Assembly: GCA_002305165.1 (NCBI GenBank)
Contig: DBQI01000026.1
Location: 169 to 64,168 of the forward strand
Length of the DNA: 64,000 bases
Direction of reading: 5' to 3'
Source: Armatimonadetes bacterium UBA1398
GTDB taxonomy: Bacteria > Armatimonadota > Zipacnadia > UBA1398
Below the pieces are notes generated by a model. That model saw only the letters and a program-made list of their open reading frames with translations, was not told the origin of the DNA and searched no databases. Both the position numbers and the translations under genes were made by a program. Shown here one piece after another: positions 25,962-34,514 of this stretch. How positions within the stretch are numbered: the first letter of the stretch is position 1; each line of letters begins with the position of its first letter.

Positions 25962-28625
25962 ATGGACGTCATCGTTGGTCACTACGGAACCGACTTCGAC
26001 TGCTTGGCCGCCATGGTGGCCGCCAAGAAGCTCTACCCGCGTGCCCAGTGTGTACTTCCGGGCAGAGTGGATCGCAACGTTCGGGTGTTCCTCGAGCTCT
26101 ACGAGGACCAATTCCAGGTAGCCAGGCCGAAGGATACCCATCTGGATCGCGTCAAGCGAGTGATCCTCGTCGACAACGCGCGGCCGCGACGTCTAGGCGA
26201 GGTGATGCAGGAGGTCGTGGAGCGCCCTGGCGTCTACGTGATCGTCTACGACCACCACCCGCCCTCCCCGGATGACATCGAGGCGGACGAGGCCTATGTG
26301 GAGAGGGTTGGCGCGACGACCACGATCCTCACCCGGATGCTCCTAGACCAGGAGGTGCATCTGACCCCGGTGGAGGCTACGTTGCTCGCCTTGGGCATCT
26401 ACGAGGACACGGGGAGCCTTTCGTTCTCGTACACCACCGTCGACGATGTGCTCGCGGTAGCCCACCTCCTGGAGTGTGGAGCTGATCTGGATGTCGTCTC
26501 TCGATACATACGATATGACCTGACCCAGGAACAGCGCGAGGTCTTCAACCAGTTCGTTCTGTCCATCGAGCACACGACTCACGCGGGCGTCACGGTTGCG
26601 GTGGCCCAGGCTCGGGTCACCGACTACATTGGCGACATCGCCGTGCTGACGAGCCGGCTCTCGGTGGTGGAGAGCGTGGACGCTCTCTTCACCCTAACGG
26701 AGACCGACAGCAACATCTACATGGTGGGCCGAAGTCGGGGCGCCGCCCTGGACGTTTCCGAGGTGCTCGCCTACTTCGGAGGCGCAGGGCACCACGGCGC
26801 CGCCTCGGCCGTTGTGAAGAACTCGAATCTCGAGGAACTGCGTGGCGAGTTGCTCGCGCGCGTGGCGGAGTGTGTGCGCCCAGCCCTCGTCGCACGGGAC
26901 CTGATGTCCCACCCCGTGCGGGTTGTCGAGGAGGCAACGAGCGTTGATGAGGCCAAGCGCGTCCTGCTGAGATACGGCTACAGCGGTATCCTCGTGGCCC
27001 GGCAGGGCGAGTTAGTTGGGGTCGTGAACCGCAAGGATCTGGACCGCGCGATTCACCACGGCCTCGGCCATGCGCCTGTGAAGTCGTGCATGACGACCGG
27101 CGTTGTGTTCGCCACGCCAGATACCCCCGCTCCCGAGATACAGGACCTCCTGGTGAACCATCGCGTCGGCCGGGTGCCCGTTATCGATGAAAGCGGGGCG
27201 ATCGTCGGGATCGTTACGATGGCGGACCTGCGGGCAGGCACCCATCGACTGCCGGGCACCGAGCACCACATGTACCACGGCGAGTGGTGTGGCGTTCAGG
27301 ACGTCTCGGGGGTGCTCAGGCAGCGGACTCACGATGGGCTGGGTGGTCTACTCGCCGAACTGGGCCGCATCGCTGACGAGATGGGGCTTCCCGCATTCCT
27401 CGTGGGCGGTGGCGCGCGGGACCTTCTCCTGGGGGCGGACTCGGTCGATGTGGACATACTGGTGGAGGGGAACGCCATCGAGTTCGCCACAGTGGCGGCG
27501 CGCCGAATGGGAGCGAGGCTGGTCACCCACGAGGAGTTCGTCACTGCGGTGATGTTACTGGCTGACGACCAGAAGATCGATGTGGCCAGCGCCCGAACGG
27601 AGTTCTACGAGGCCCCTGGAGCCCTGCCCGAGGTCGAGGTGGAGCACTCCTCCGTGAAGGAGGACCTCTACCGCCGCGATTTCACCATCAACGCCATGGC
27701 CATCCGCATCAACGAATCGGACTTCGGGAGGCTCTACGACTTCTTCGGGGGCCGAGCCGACCTGGAGCGCGGGATCATACGGGTCATGCACAGCCTGAGC
27801 TTCGTCGAAGACCCCACCCGCGTGTTCCGCGCGGTGCGCTTCGAGCAGCGCCTGGGCTTCTCCATGGATGCTCAGACAGAGCAAGCACTAGCGTACGCTC
27901 TTGAGAGCGAACTCTTCTCGTCCCTCTCGAGTGAGCGGATCAGTGATGAGCTGGTTCTGATCCTCTCCGAGAAGGACCCGATCCCTGCCGTGCATCGGAT
28001 GAGCCGCCTAGGCCTTTTGGAGCACGTGCATCCGCGCATTGTGTTCGATCTGCATACGCTTGAGGAGATGCGACGAACTCGGGAGGTGCTGGCGTGGCTA
28101 GCGGCTCTGGAGGAGCCCGTGCTTCCAACGCCCTGGCTCATGTACATCAGCCCCCTGCTGCGGGCCATGGACTACCAGGAGATCCGGGAGTGGGCTCGGC
28201 GCCTGCGGCTAGCGCGGGATGACGTGGAGGAGCTCGCGATCGCGAGGGAAGTCGTGGATATGACGCTCTCGGCGCTGGAATCTGACGAGAGCCTCCTGCC
28301 CAGCCAGATCTTCCGCTTACTAGAGCCCCAGACGCCCCTCGGCATCGGTCGGGTCCTCGTGATGGCGCAGCCGGGTGGGTTTGCGGAGCATCGCGTCATG
28401 TCCTACCTCAACCAGTATCGGCACGTGAGGCTGCGCGTTGGCGGGGATGATCTCAAGCGACTGGGCTATGCCCCCGGACCGGGCTTCGGACGGGTGCTGC
28501 GGACGCTGCTCAACGAGCGCATCGATGGTATCATCGGGGAGGCAGAGGAGGCTGCGCGCCTTCGCGCGATCGCCGAGCAGGTCTTCTCCGATGGAGCCGA
28601 CGACTCCGGCCGAGGAATGGACTGA
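25962..28625 (+). CDS. DHH phosphoesterase, CBS and tRNA nucleotidyltransferase fusion
   Basis: An 887-residue protein with three parts. Residues 1-300 are a DHH/DHHA1 phosphoesterase (GHYGTDFDCLAAM start, YDHH at 96-99, GATTTILTRML and GGAGHHGAASAVV). Residues about 310-430 hold two CBS repeats (ARDLMSHPVRVVEEATSVDE; MTTGVVFATPDTPAPEIQ), which usually bind adenylates. From about residue 475 it is a class II polynucleotide polymerase: FLVGGGARDLLLGADS, then DVDILV as the metal-binding DxD, and YRRDFTINAMAI and EDPTRVFRAVRFE. Similar fusions (A-adding enzymes in Aquifex and others) complete the CCA end of tRNA together with a CC-adding enzyme, while the DHH part may act on nucleotides or oligoribonucleotides. 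All catalytic motifs are intact. Its 3' end overlaps the M50 start by 35 bases. Confidence 0.88.
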   Translation: MDVIVGHYGTDFDCLAAMVAAKKLYPRAQCVLPGRVDRNVRVFLELYEDQFQVARPKDTHLDRVKRVILVDNARPRRLGEVMQEVVERPGVYVIVYDHHPPSPDDIEADEAYVERVGATTTILTRMLLDQEVHLTPVEATLLALGIYEDTGSLSFSYTTVDDVLAVAHLLECGADLDVVSRYIRYDLTQEQREVFNQFVLSIEHTTHAGVTVAVAQARVTDYIGDIAVLTSRLSVVESVDALFTLTETDSNIYMVGRSRGAALDVSEVLAYFGGAGHHGAASAVVKNSNLEELRGELLARVAECVRPALVARDLMSHPVRVVEEATSVDEAKRVLLRYGYSGILVARQGELVGVVNRKDLDRAIHHGLGHAPVKSCMTTGVVFATPDTPAPEIQDLLVNHRVGRVPVIDESGAIVGIVTMADLRAGTHRLPGTEHHMYHGEWCGVQDVSGVLRQRTHDGLGGLLAELGRIADEMGLPAFLVGGGARDLLLGADSVDVDILVEGNAIEFATVAARRMGARLVTHEEFVTAVMLLADDQKIDVASARTEFYEAPGALPEVEVEHSSVKEDLYRRDFTINAMAIRINESDFGRLYDFFGGRADLERGIIRVMHSLSFVEDPTRVFRAVRFEQRLGFSMDAQTEQALAYALESELFSSLSSERISDELVLILSEKDPIPAVHRMSRLGLLEHVHPRIVFDLHTLEEMRRTREVLAWLAALEEPVLPTPWLMYISPLLRAMDYQEIREWARRLRLARDDVEELAIAREVVDMTLSALESDESLLPSQIFRLLEPQTPLGIGRVLVMAQPGGFAEHRVMSYLNQYRHVRLRVGGDDLKRLGYAPGPGFGRVLRTLLNERIDGIIGEAEEAARLRAIAEQVFSDGADDSGRGMD

Positions 28626-29325
28626 TCCATTGCTCCTCAACGCGCTGCAGACGGGCTTCTCGCCCACGGCGGTCAAGGTCCTGCTGGCCTACCTCCTTAG
28701 CCTCATCATTGCGATCACGCTTCACGAGGCCGCGCATGCGTACACGGCCCATTGGTGCGGTGATCCCACTCCGAAGAAGCAGGGACGGCTCTCCCTCAAC
28801 CCCCTGGACCATCTCGACCCGATGGGCAGCCTGTTCATCCTCCTCGCGGGCTTCGGGTGGGGTAAAGCGGTCGTGGTGAACCCGTACAACTTCCGCGACC
28901 TCCGGCGTGACATGATGCTCACCTCTGCTGCGGGCCCCGCCACGAACCTGATGCTCGCGGGCATCGGCGTCGGCTCATGGCATGCGGCCCGGTACGCCCT
29001 CGGCGTAGCGCCGGACGTGTCTCCTAACTTCGCGTTCACCCTGCTGCTACTCATCCAGGTATTCGTGACACTCAACCTGACACTCATGCTATTCAACCTG
29101 CTGCCTATTGGCCCCCTCGATGGGGTCAAGGTTGTGCAGTGGTTTCTGCCCCAGCGGCTTGCCGAGGAGTACTACGCCTTCAATGCCCGCTATGGGGGCC
29201 TGCTCCTGATCGTTCTGGTGATGCTCATGTACTCGGTGCCGCAAGTGGGGCAACTGCTGTTCTGGCCGATTGAGCGCATCTGTGACATCGCCCTGGCCCT
29301 GGCAGTGCCGGCAGGGATGTGGTAG
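28591..29325 (+). CDS. M50 family (site-2-protease-like) membrane metalloprotease
   Basis: A 244-residue integral membrane zinc protease. HEAAH near residue 46 provides the two zinc histidines and the catalytic glutamate; NLLPIGPLDG near residue 170 carries the aspartate of the third ligand motif (usually NxxPxPxLDG). Hydrophobic segments surround both motifs. The protein lacks a PDZ domain and resembles the short FwdE/YwhC-type M50 proteins rather than RseP. It cuts membrane-embedded regulators or peptides; the target is unknown. The start ATG 28591 is inside the preceding gene's last codons (35-base overlap), and the stop overlaps the trpS GTG alternative by 7 bases, so it belongs to a compact operon. 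Confidence 0.8.
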   Translation: MEPTTPAEEWTDPLLLNALQTGFSPTAVKVLLAYLLSLIIAITLHEAAHAYTAHWCGDPTPKKQGRLSLNPLDHLDPMGSLFILLAGFGWGKAVVVNPYNFRDLRRDMMLTSAAGPATNLMLAGIGVGSWHAARYALGVAPDVSPNFAFTLLLLIQVFVTLNLTLMLFNLLPIGPLDGVKVVQWFLPQRLAEEYYAFNARYGGLLLIVLVMLMYSVPQVGQLLFWPIERICDIALALAVPAGMW

Positions 29326-29330
29326 GGGCT

Positions 29331-30329
29331 ATGTGGGGGCCGCCAGCACCAACGCGGGGCCGCGTAGTGAGCGGGATGCGTCCCACGAGCCGGCTGCATC
29401 TGGGCAACCTGGAGGGTGCGCTGCGTCTGTGGGTCGACCTGCAGCGTCGTGATCAGTGCTTCTTCCTGCTCGCGGATCTGCACGCGCTCACCACAGGCTG
29501 TGATGCTGGCGGTGATCATCGGACCCTCGTCCGTGAGATGCTTCTCGATTGGCTCGCCGCGGGTCTGGACCCGAACGAATCCGTCATCTTCGTGCAGTCC
29601 GAGGTGCCCGCCCACGCCGAGCTGGCCCTGCTGCTGGCGATGATCACCCCCGTCCCGTGGCTGGAGCGGTGCACGACATACAAGGACTGGATGGCCACGC
29701 CTGATGTGGCCCGTTCGGCGGGGCTGGGCCTGCTTGCCTACCCAGTGCTCCAGGCTGCCGACATACTCCTGTACCGTGCAACGACAGTGCCCGTGGGCCG
29801 TGACCAGGCCCAGCACGTTGAGTTGACCCGGGACATCGCCAGCCGCTTCAATGCCCTCTTCGGGGAGGTCTTTACCGCACCGGACGCGCTCTACTCGGCT
29901 GCGCCGGCGTTGAAGGGGACCGACGGCAGGAAGATGAGCGCTGTGTACGGCAACGCCATCTACCTAGGCGACACAGCCGGAGTCCTCGAGCGCAAGGTAG
30001 CCGCGATGTTCACCGACCCTGCCAGGGTGTTTCGTGGCGATCCAGGGCATCCGGACCGATGCCCAGTCTATGGCCTGCACGGCTGCTACAACGTGAGCGA
30101 GGTTCAGGCGATTGGGCAGGATTGCGGCACCGGTCATCTAGGTTGCGTGGATTGCAAGTCTGTCCTCTCAAAGTGCATCAATAGCGCGCTCGGGGGCCTG
30201 CGCGAGCGTCGCGCCGCGCTCCAGGCGGAGCCGGACCTGCTGAGCGACATTCTGCGCGATGGAGCAAGGAAGGCCCGAGCCGCCTCTGAAGAAACGTTAG
30301 CGCGTGTTCATGAGGCGATGGGCCTCTGA
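29331..30329 (+). CDS. trpS: Tryptophan-tRNA ligase
   Basis: A 332-residue class I aminoacyl-tRNA synthetase that charges tRNA-Trp. The HIGH equivalent is HLGNLEG near residue 20, the KMSKS equivalent is RKMSAVYGN near residue 200, and the aminoacyl pocket features FFLLADLHALT and DQAQHVELTRDIA (typical of TrpRS) are present. A cysteine-rich segment CPVYGLHGCYN ... CGTGHLGCVDCK near residue 240-280 could bind an iron-sulfur cluster or zinc, as in the TrpRS proteins of Thermotoga. The start is ATG 29331; GTG 29319 would extend by four residues and overlap the previous stop. Its neighbours scpA, scpB and dacF are classic partners. Confidence 0.93.
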   Translation: MWGPPAPTRGRVVSGMRPTSRLHLGNLEGALRLWVDLQRRDQCFFLLADLHALTTGCDAGGDHRTLVREMLLDWLAAGLDPNESVIFVQSEVPAHAELALLLAMITPVPWLERCTTYKDWMATPDVARSAGLGLLAYPVLQAADILLYRATTVPVGRDQAQHVELTRDIASRFNALFGEVFTAPDALYSAAPALKGTDGRKMSAVYGNAIYLGDTAGVLERKVAAMFTDPARVFRGDPGHPDRCPVYGLHGCYNVSEVQAIGQDCGTGHLGCVDCKSVLSKCINSALGGLRERRAALQAEPDLLSDILRDGARKARAASEETLARVHEAMGL

Positions 30330-30340
30330 CGTAGGTCCCG

Positions 30341-31213
30341 ATGGGGGGTAGATCGTTGCATTCGGCGCTTGCCGGAGACGAGAGAGAGCCATTGAGCAGC
30401 CTGGGGCCGCTCGTCGAGGCCGAGACCCTCGATGAGCTGAGGCGGGAGGCCGCAAGCCTCCGACCCTACCGGGTCCGCCTCTCCATCTACGAAGGTCCCA
30501 TGGACCTCCTGCTCTTCCTGGTCGGGCGGCGCGAGGTGGATGTTTACGATGTGCCCCTCGCTGACATCACGGAGGAGTACTTCGAGTACCTGGTTCTGAT
30601 GGAGGTGCTCGATATCGAGTTGGCAGGGGAGTTTCTCGTCATGGCGGCGAGCCTGATGGTGATCAAGGCGCGCACGCTACTGCCCGTCGAGTCCAACGAG
30701 GCCATCGATGAGGCCGATGACGACAGCGATGGACTCGACCCCCGCGTGGAGCTCCAGCGTCGCCTGGCTGAGTACCAGCGCTTCCGCGAGAGCGCGGAGT
30801 ATCTGCGGACCCGAATCGCCCACCAGGACATGGTTCATGGTCGAGAGGGGGGCGAGGCCGAGGAGGCGCTACAGGGCTGGGTGCCCCTTGAATCGGTTTC
30901 GGTGTTCGACCTGCTGAGCGTATTCAAGCAGATGCTATTGAGGGCGGTCGAGGACGCCCCGGCGGTGCTTGAGAAGCGGGAGTACACCGTTGCCGGCAAG
31001 ATGGTCGAGGTGGTCAACACCCTTCGCCTGAGTTCACACGGGCTGAGCTTCTTCCAGACGGTGTCGGAGCGCCCGACGCGGCTGGAGGTAGTCGTCACGT
31101 TCCTGGCGATCCTGGAGCTGATTCGCCGGCGCGTCGTGACCGTCGAACAGCGGTCTGTAGGGGCCGAGATCCGCATCTACGCTGGACCGGAGATGGATGC
31201 CAGTGGAGCTTGA
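30341..31213 (+). CDS. scpA: Segregation and condensation protein A
   Basis: A 290-residue kleisin that bridges the SMC dimer of the bacterial condensin complex. The hallmark N-terminal stretch is present: YRVRLSIYEGPMDLLLFLVGR, then DVYDVPLADITEEYFEYL and GEFLVMAASLMVIKARTLLP. The C-terminal winged helix ends FLAILELIRRRVVTVEQ. It is about 40 residues longer than usual at the N-terminus (SLGPLVEAETLDELRREAASLRP), which could be real or a start that is slightly too early; a TTG lies at 30356. The end overlaps scpB by 17 bases, so expression is coupled, matching the fixed stoichiometry of the complex. Confidence 0.93.
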   Translation: MGGRSLHSALAGDEREPLSSLGPLVEAETLDELRREAASLRPYRVRLSIYEGPMDLLLFLVGRREVDVYDVPLADITEEYFEYLVLMEVLDIELAGEFLVMAASLMVIKARTLLPVESNEAIDEADDDSDGLDPRVELQRRLAEYQRFRESAEYLRTRIAHQDMVHGREGGEAEEALQGWVPLESVSVFDLLSVFKQMLLRAVEDAPAVLEKREYTVAGKMVEVVNTLRLSSHGLSFFQTVSERPTRLEVVVTFLAILELIRRRVVTVEQRSVGAEIRIYAGPEMDASGA

Positions 31214-31805
31214 GGAAGCCAAACTAGCTCTGGAGTGTCTGCTCTTCGTTGGCAATGAGCCCCTCCCAGAGAGCCTCCTGATGGATATCATGGAGGTCGA
31301 CCGGAAGATGCTTCGTAAGGCGATCGACGCACTCAGCGCGGACCTGGAGGGACGCAGCCTGCAACTCGTAGAAGTGGCAGGAGGGCTGCGGATGATGACG
31401 CGGCCGAGGTTCCACCGCTACGTGGAGCGCCTCTTCGAGCCCCAGCCGACGCGAATCAGCCGCGCGGGGCTCGAATGTCTCGCCATCGTCGCTTACAGGC
31501 AGCCTATCACTCGCCCTGAGATCGACGCCATCCGCGGCGTGAACTCCTCGGGCTCCATGGAGAGCCTCCTGCGCAAGGGGCTCATCAAGGAGGTCGGCCG
31601 AAAGGACGTGCCGGGCCGACCGATCATGTACGCCACCACCCAGACCTTCCTGGAGGTCGCGGGGCTGAGCGACCTGAAGCAGCTGCCTGCGGCGGATTCG
31701 GGCATCGGGTCGCACCTCTTGGAGGGGTTCCCCGTGGAGCCCGATCCCAACGTTGAACTGCCCTTCGACCAGGAGGACTCGGAAACGGAGGACGACCCGC
31801 AGTGA
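31197..31805 (+). CDS. scpB: Segregation and condensation protein B
   Basis: A 202-residue kite-type partner of ScpA and SMC, made of two winged helices. Typical segments include EEAKLALECLLFVGNEPLP, LQLVEVAGGLRMMTRP, LECLAIVAYRQPITRPEID, and RGVNSSGSMESLLRKGLIKEVGRKDVPGRPIMYATT, the last being the conserved second winged helix. It acts in chromosome compaction and segregation in the cytoplasm. The gene overlaps scpA at its start and dacF at its end (GTGA), so the three form one translation unit. Confidence 0.93.
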   Translation: MPVELEEAKLALECLLFVGNEPLPESLLMDIMEVDRKMLRKAIDALSADLEGRSLQLVEVAGGLRMMTRPRFHRYVERLFEPQPTRISRAGLECLAIVAYRQPITRPEIDAIRGVNSSGSMESLLRKGLIKEVGRKDVPGRPIMYATTQTFLEVAGLSDLKQLPAADSGIGSHLLEGFPVEPDPNVELPFDQEDSETEDDPQ

Positions 31806-33022
31806 GGACCTTCATTGGCGTGCTCGCTTGCTGTCTCGCCGCGAGCGCGACCTATGCGGCGCCGCCGCCTGAGGTATCGGCGAAGTCCGTCGTGGTCATG
31901 GACGCGTGGTCGGGGCAGGTGCTGATGGAGAAGGACGCCCACACGCCCCGGGCCATCGCGAGCGTCACCAAGGTCATGACGGCGATGGTAATCCTCGACC
32001 GGTGTCCCCTCGACCAAATGGTCATCGTCTCCAAAGAGGCCGCAGAGACAGGCGAGTCGAGTTGCCTGCTCAAAGAGGGCGAGCAGCTGTCCGTACATGA
32101 CCTGCTCGAAATGGCGCTCATGCGGTCGGGGAACGACGCCGCAGTCGCCCTGGCTGTACATGCTGCAGGCTCTGTGCCGGCCTTCGCCAGCATGATGAAC
32201 CAGAAGGCGGCGGAGCTTGGGCTCAAGGCTAGCCACTTCACCAACCCCCACGGGCTGGACGAGGAGGGCCATCACCAGTGCGCGATGGATGTCGCCCTGC
32301 TATGCCACCGTGCCATGCAGAACGAGACGTTCTCCCGGATCGTAGCTCAGCGGGAGCGAATGATGCAGAGGCCGGCCTTCCCCGAGGGCTATAAGGTGGT
32401 CAACACGAATCAGCTCCTGCGCACGCGCAATGACTGCATCGGGATCAAGACCGGATGGACGGGGCAGGCGGGATACTGCCTTGCCGCCGCCGCTCAGCGC
32501 GGCGCCCGGCGGTTCATCGTGGTCGTGCTGAACTCCGAGCGCCGGTTCGAGGAGACGGGGCTACTCCTCGACTGGGCGTTCGACACCTACGTGGAGCGCG
32601 TCGTGGTGGCTGGTGGCCTGCCCATCGGGGACGCTGATATTGAGCGAGGAGCGGCCGACTCGGTGCCTGTCGCGGCGGCTGAGACCCTGGTCGTCGTGGA
32701 CTCGATAGATCGGATCATGCCAGAGGTGCAGTTCCGGCAGACTGTCTTCAGGGCGCCCATTGAGGCGGGGCAAGAGATAGGCTACCTGGAGTTCGAGGTG
32801 GGCGGCGAGCACATGGCGGTTCCGGCCGTTGCCACGCGGTCGGTCAATCGTTCATTCCTAGCTACGCTCTTCGATTGGCCCAACGCCATCCTGCTGCTCG
32901 GATGCCTGGGCTCCGGCATGCTGATGGTGGGAGCGGTCTCCGGCACTGCGGCCCAAGCCGCTCAGGCGAGAGGCCGCGCTAAAACTCGAACATACCCATC
33001 GCACCGGCGTTCAGCAGGCTGA
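31802..33022 (+). CDS. dacF: D-alanyl-D-alanine carboxypeptidase (DacF/PBP5-type)
   Basis: A 406-residue class C low-molecular-weight penicillin-binding protein. Signal peptide 1-20. Active-site motifs: SVTK with Ser54 and Lys57, SGN at 109-111, and KTG at 216-218. It removes the terminal D-Ala of peptidoglycan stem peptides in the periplasm and controls crosslinking. After the PBP5-like C-terminal domain a hydrophobic segment (about 358-380, AILLLGCLGSGMLMVGAV) anchors it to the inner membrane and is followed by a basic tail. GTG start overlaps scpB. The 3' end overlaps the convergent HtrA-like gene by 44 bases, an antisense arrangement. Confidence 0.92.
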   Translation: MRTFIGVLACCLAASATYAAPPPEVSAKSVVVMDAWSGQVLMEKDAHTPRAIASVTKVMTAMVILDRCPLDQMVIVSKEAAETGESSCLLKEGEQLSVHDLLEMALMRSGNDAAVALAVHAAGSVPAFASMMNQKAAELGLKASHFTNPHGLDEEGHHQCAMDVALLCHRAMQNETFSRIVAQRERMMQRPAFPEGYKVVNTNQLLRTRNDCIGIKTGWTGQAGYCLAAAAQRGARRFIVVVLNSERRFEETGLLLDWAFDTYVERVVVAGGLPIGDADIERGAADSVPVAAAETLVVVDSIDRIMPEVQFRQTVFRAPIEAGQEIGYLEFEVGGEHMAVPAVATRSVNRSFLATLFDWPNAILLLGCLGSGMLMVGAVSGTAAQAAQARGRAKTRTYPSHRRSAG

Positions 33023-34430
33023 GCCCCTGAGGGGGCGCCTCTGGCTGGATCCGGACGACGGTAATCTGCCCCCTTCGCAGCACCGTCAGCTCAATGACTG
33101 CATCGCCACGGGCCTGCCCTCTGAGCGTCTCGGCTGTGGCGACTTCGCCGTCCACGAGGGTAATGACGTCCCCTGGCCGCAGACCAGCCACCTCAGCGGG
33201 GGATCCCGACATGACGGCCGCAACGCTGAGCGCCTCGGCCTGGAGCCCCAACTGCTGCGTGAGGGACTCGGATACAGGCGTCACCGACACGCCAACCCAC
33301 ATAGGCGGCGCCTCTTGTCCGGGCATCCCCGGCAGTGGCACCGTAGCGGCGCCCAGAATCATGGTTGTCGCGCCGCGCACCCCTTGGCGGAGGTACTCGA
33401 GCTCCAGCGCCTCGCCCGGGCGGGACAGGACACGGCGCATCAGGGCCGCACCACTTGAAAGAGCCACGCCATCGACCGACAGCAGCACATCGCCGGGCCT
33501 CAGTCCCGCCGCCTCGGCGGGACCGCCCTCGGCGAGGCTCAGCACCACGGCGCCGGCTGCGTCCTCCAGGCCGTAGTGGTCCACGAGATCCGTAGGAGTC
33601 GGGCCTACAGACAGGCCGACCCTTCCCCAACGCACCTCGTTCGAGGCCAGAAGCTGGTCGCTCACGTACCGGAGAGTCTCGCCCTCGGCGCAGAGCACCA
33701 AGGGGTTCGCAACAACGACGGGAGGGCCACTGCGGCGCTCGGCGGGCAGGGACTCGGGGAGCAGGAGGTTGTACGCGACAAGCCCTCCGCCATCGAGTGG
33801 CGAATGGGTGGTCCCTGGCTCCGGAAGCGTGGAGATGAGCACAACCCCCAGCAGTGCGCCATCATCTGCGAACACGGGAGCGCCGCTCATGCCCGGCCCT
33901 GCATCCGCGGACACCTCGAAGGCGGCGGACATGGCTGGCAAGCCCTCATCCATGAGGGTGCGGTCCAGGCCCGAGACGATTCCAGGCGACAGCTTACCGG
34001 AGAAGCCGTAAGCGGTGCCCACGACTGCTATCGGCTCACCCAGTGCGGGGTTGCGGCACGCCGTCAGGTCGAGGACGGGGCCCACGTCGTCGGAGGTGCG
34101 TAGCAACGCTAGCCGGGCTAGGCCATCCCCGCCGACGAGAGCGGCCTGGAAGCGGCGGCCATCGCGGGCCTCCACGTAGAGGTCATCGGCATCAGCAAGC
34201 ACGTAGCTGGAGGTGAGGACGCGGCCGGGTGCTACCACAAGGCCCGTCCCGACGTGGCGTCTCCATACCCCAGGGTCAGCGGTTCCGATGAGGGCGGTTA
34301 CGGTGACCACGGACTCGCCGTGCCGCTTGAGGACTTCGGCCCACTGGGCACTACAAGCAGTCGCCAGCAGCACCATGGCCGCCAAGCAGCCGATACCTCG
34401 TGACAAGAGTGAACACGTGCGCCGTGCCAT
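32979..34430 (-). CDS. HtrA/DegP-like protein with two PDZ domains and a degraded catalytic triad
   Basis: A 483-residue exported trypsin-fold protein with two C-terminal PDZ domains (about 270-350 and 375-465). The fold is clear from GTGLVVAPGRVLTSS and AGPGMSGAPVFADDGALLG. However, the HtrA triad is broken: the catalytic histidine of NHVV is Tyr76 (SSYVL), the aspartate of DLAVL is Arg106 (ARLALL), while the serine is kept at Ser182 (GMSGAP). The protein therefore is probably not a protease and may be a chaperone or scaffold of the envelope. A signal sequence ends near ATACSAQ; the cysteine there could also be a lipobox. It converges on dacF with a 44-base overlap, and lies 84 bases from metG. 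Confidence 0.8.
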   Translation of the reverse strand: MARRTCSLLSRGIGCLAAMVLLATACSAQWAEVLKRHGESVVTVTALIGTADPGVWRRHVGTGLVVAPGRVLTSSYVLADADDLYVEARDGRRFQAALVGGDGLARLALLRTSDDVGPVLDLTACRNPALGEPIAVVGTAYGFSGKLSPGIVSGLDRTLMDEGLPAMSAAFEVSADAGPGMSGAPVFADDGALLGVVLISTLPEPGTTHSPLDGGGLVAYNLLLPESLPAERRSGPPVVVANPLVLCAEGETLRYVSDQLLASNEVRWGRVGLSVGPTPTDLVDHYGLEDAAGAVVLSLAEGGPAEAAGLRPGDVLLSVDGVALSSGAALMRRVLSRPGEALELEYLRQGVRGATTMILGAATVPLPGMPGQEAPPMWVGVSVTPVSESLTQQLGLQAEALSVAAVMSGSPAEVAGLRPGDVITLVDGEVATAETLRGQARGDAVIELTVLRRGQITVVRIQPEAPPQGLSLLNAGAMGMFEF

Positions 34431-34514
34431 TGCCGCGATCCCCCGTGATGTCGCTCCGTCTAGTGAAGACGTAAGGGGGGCACGCGATGGCTCAGTGGAT
34501 TCGCGGACAAGGCG

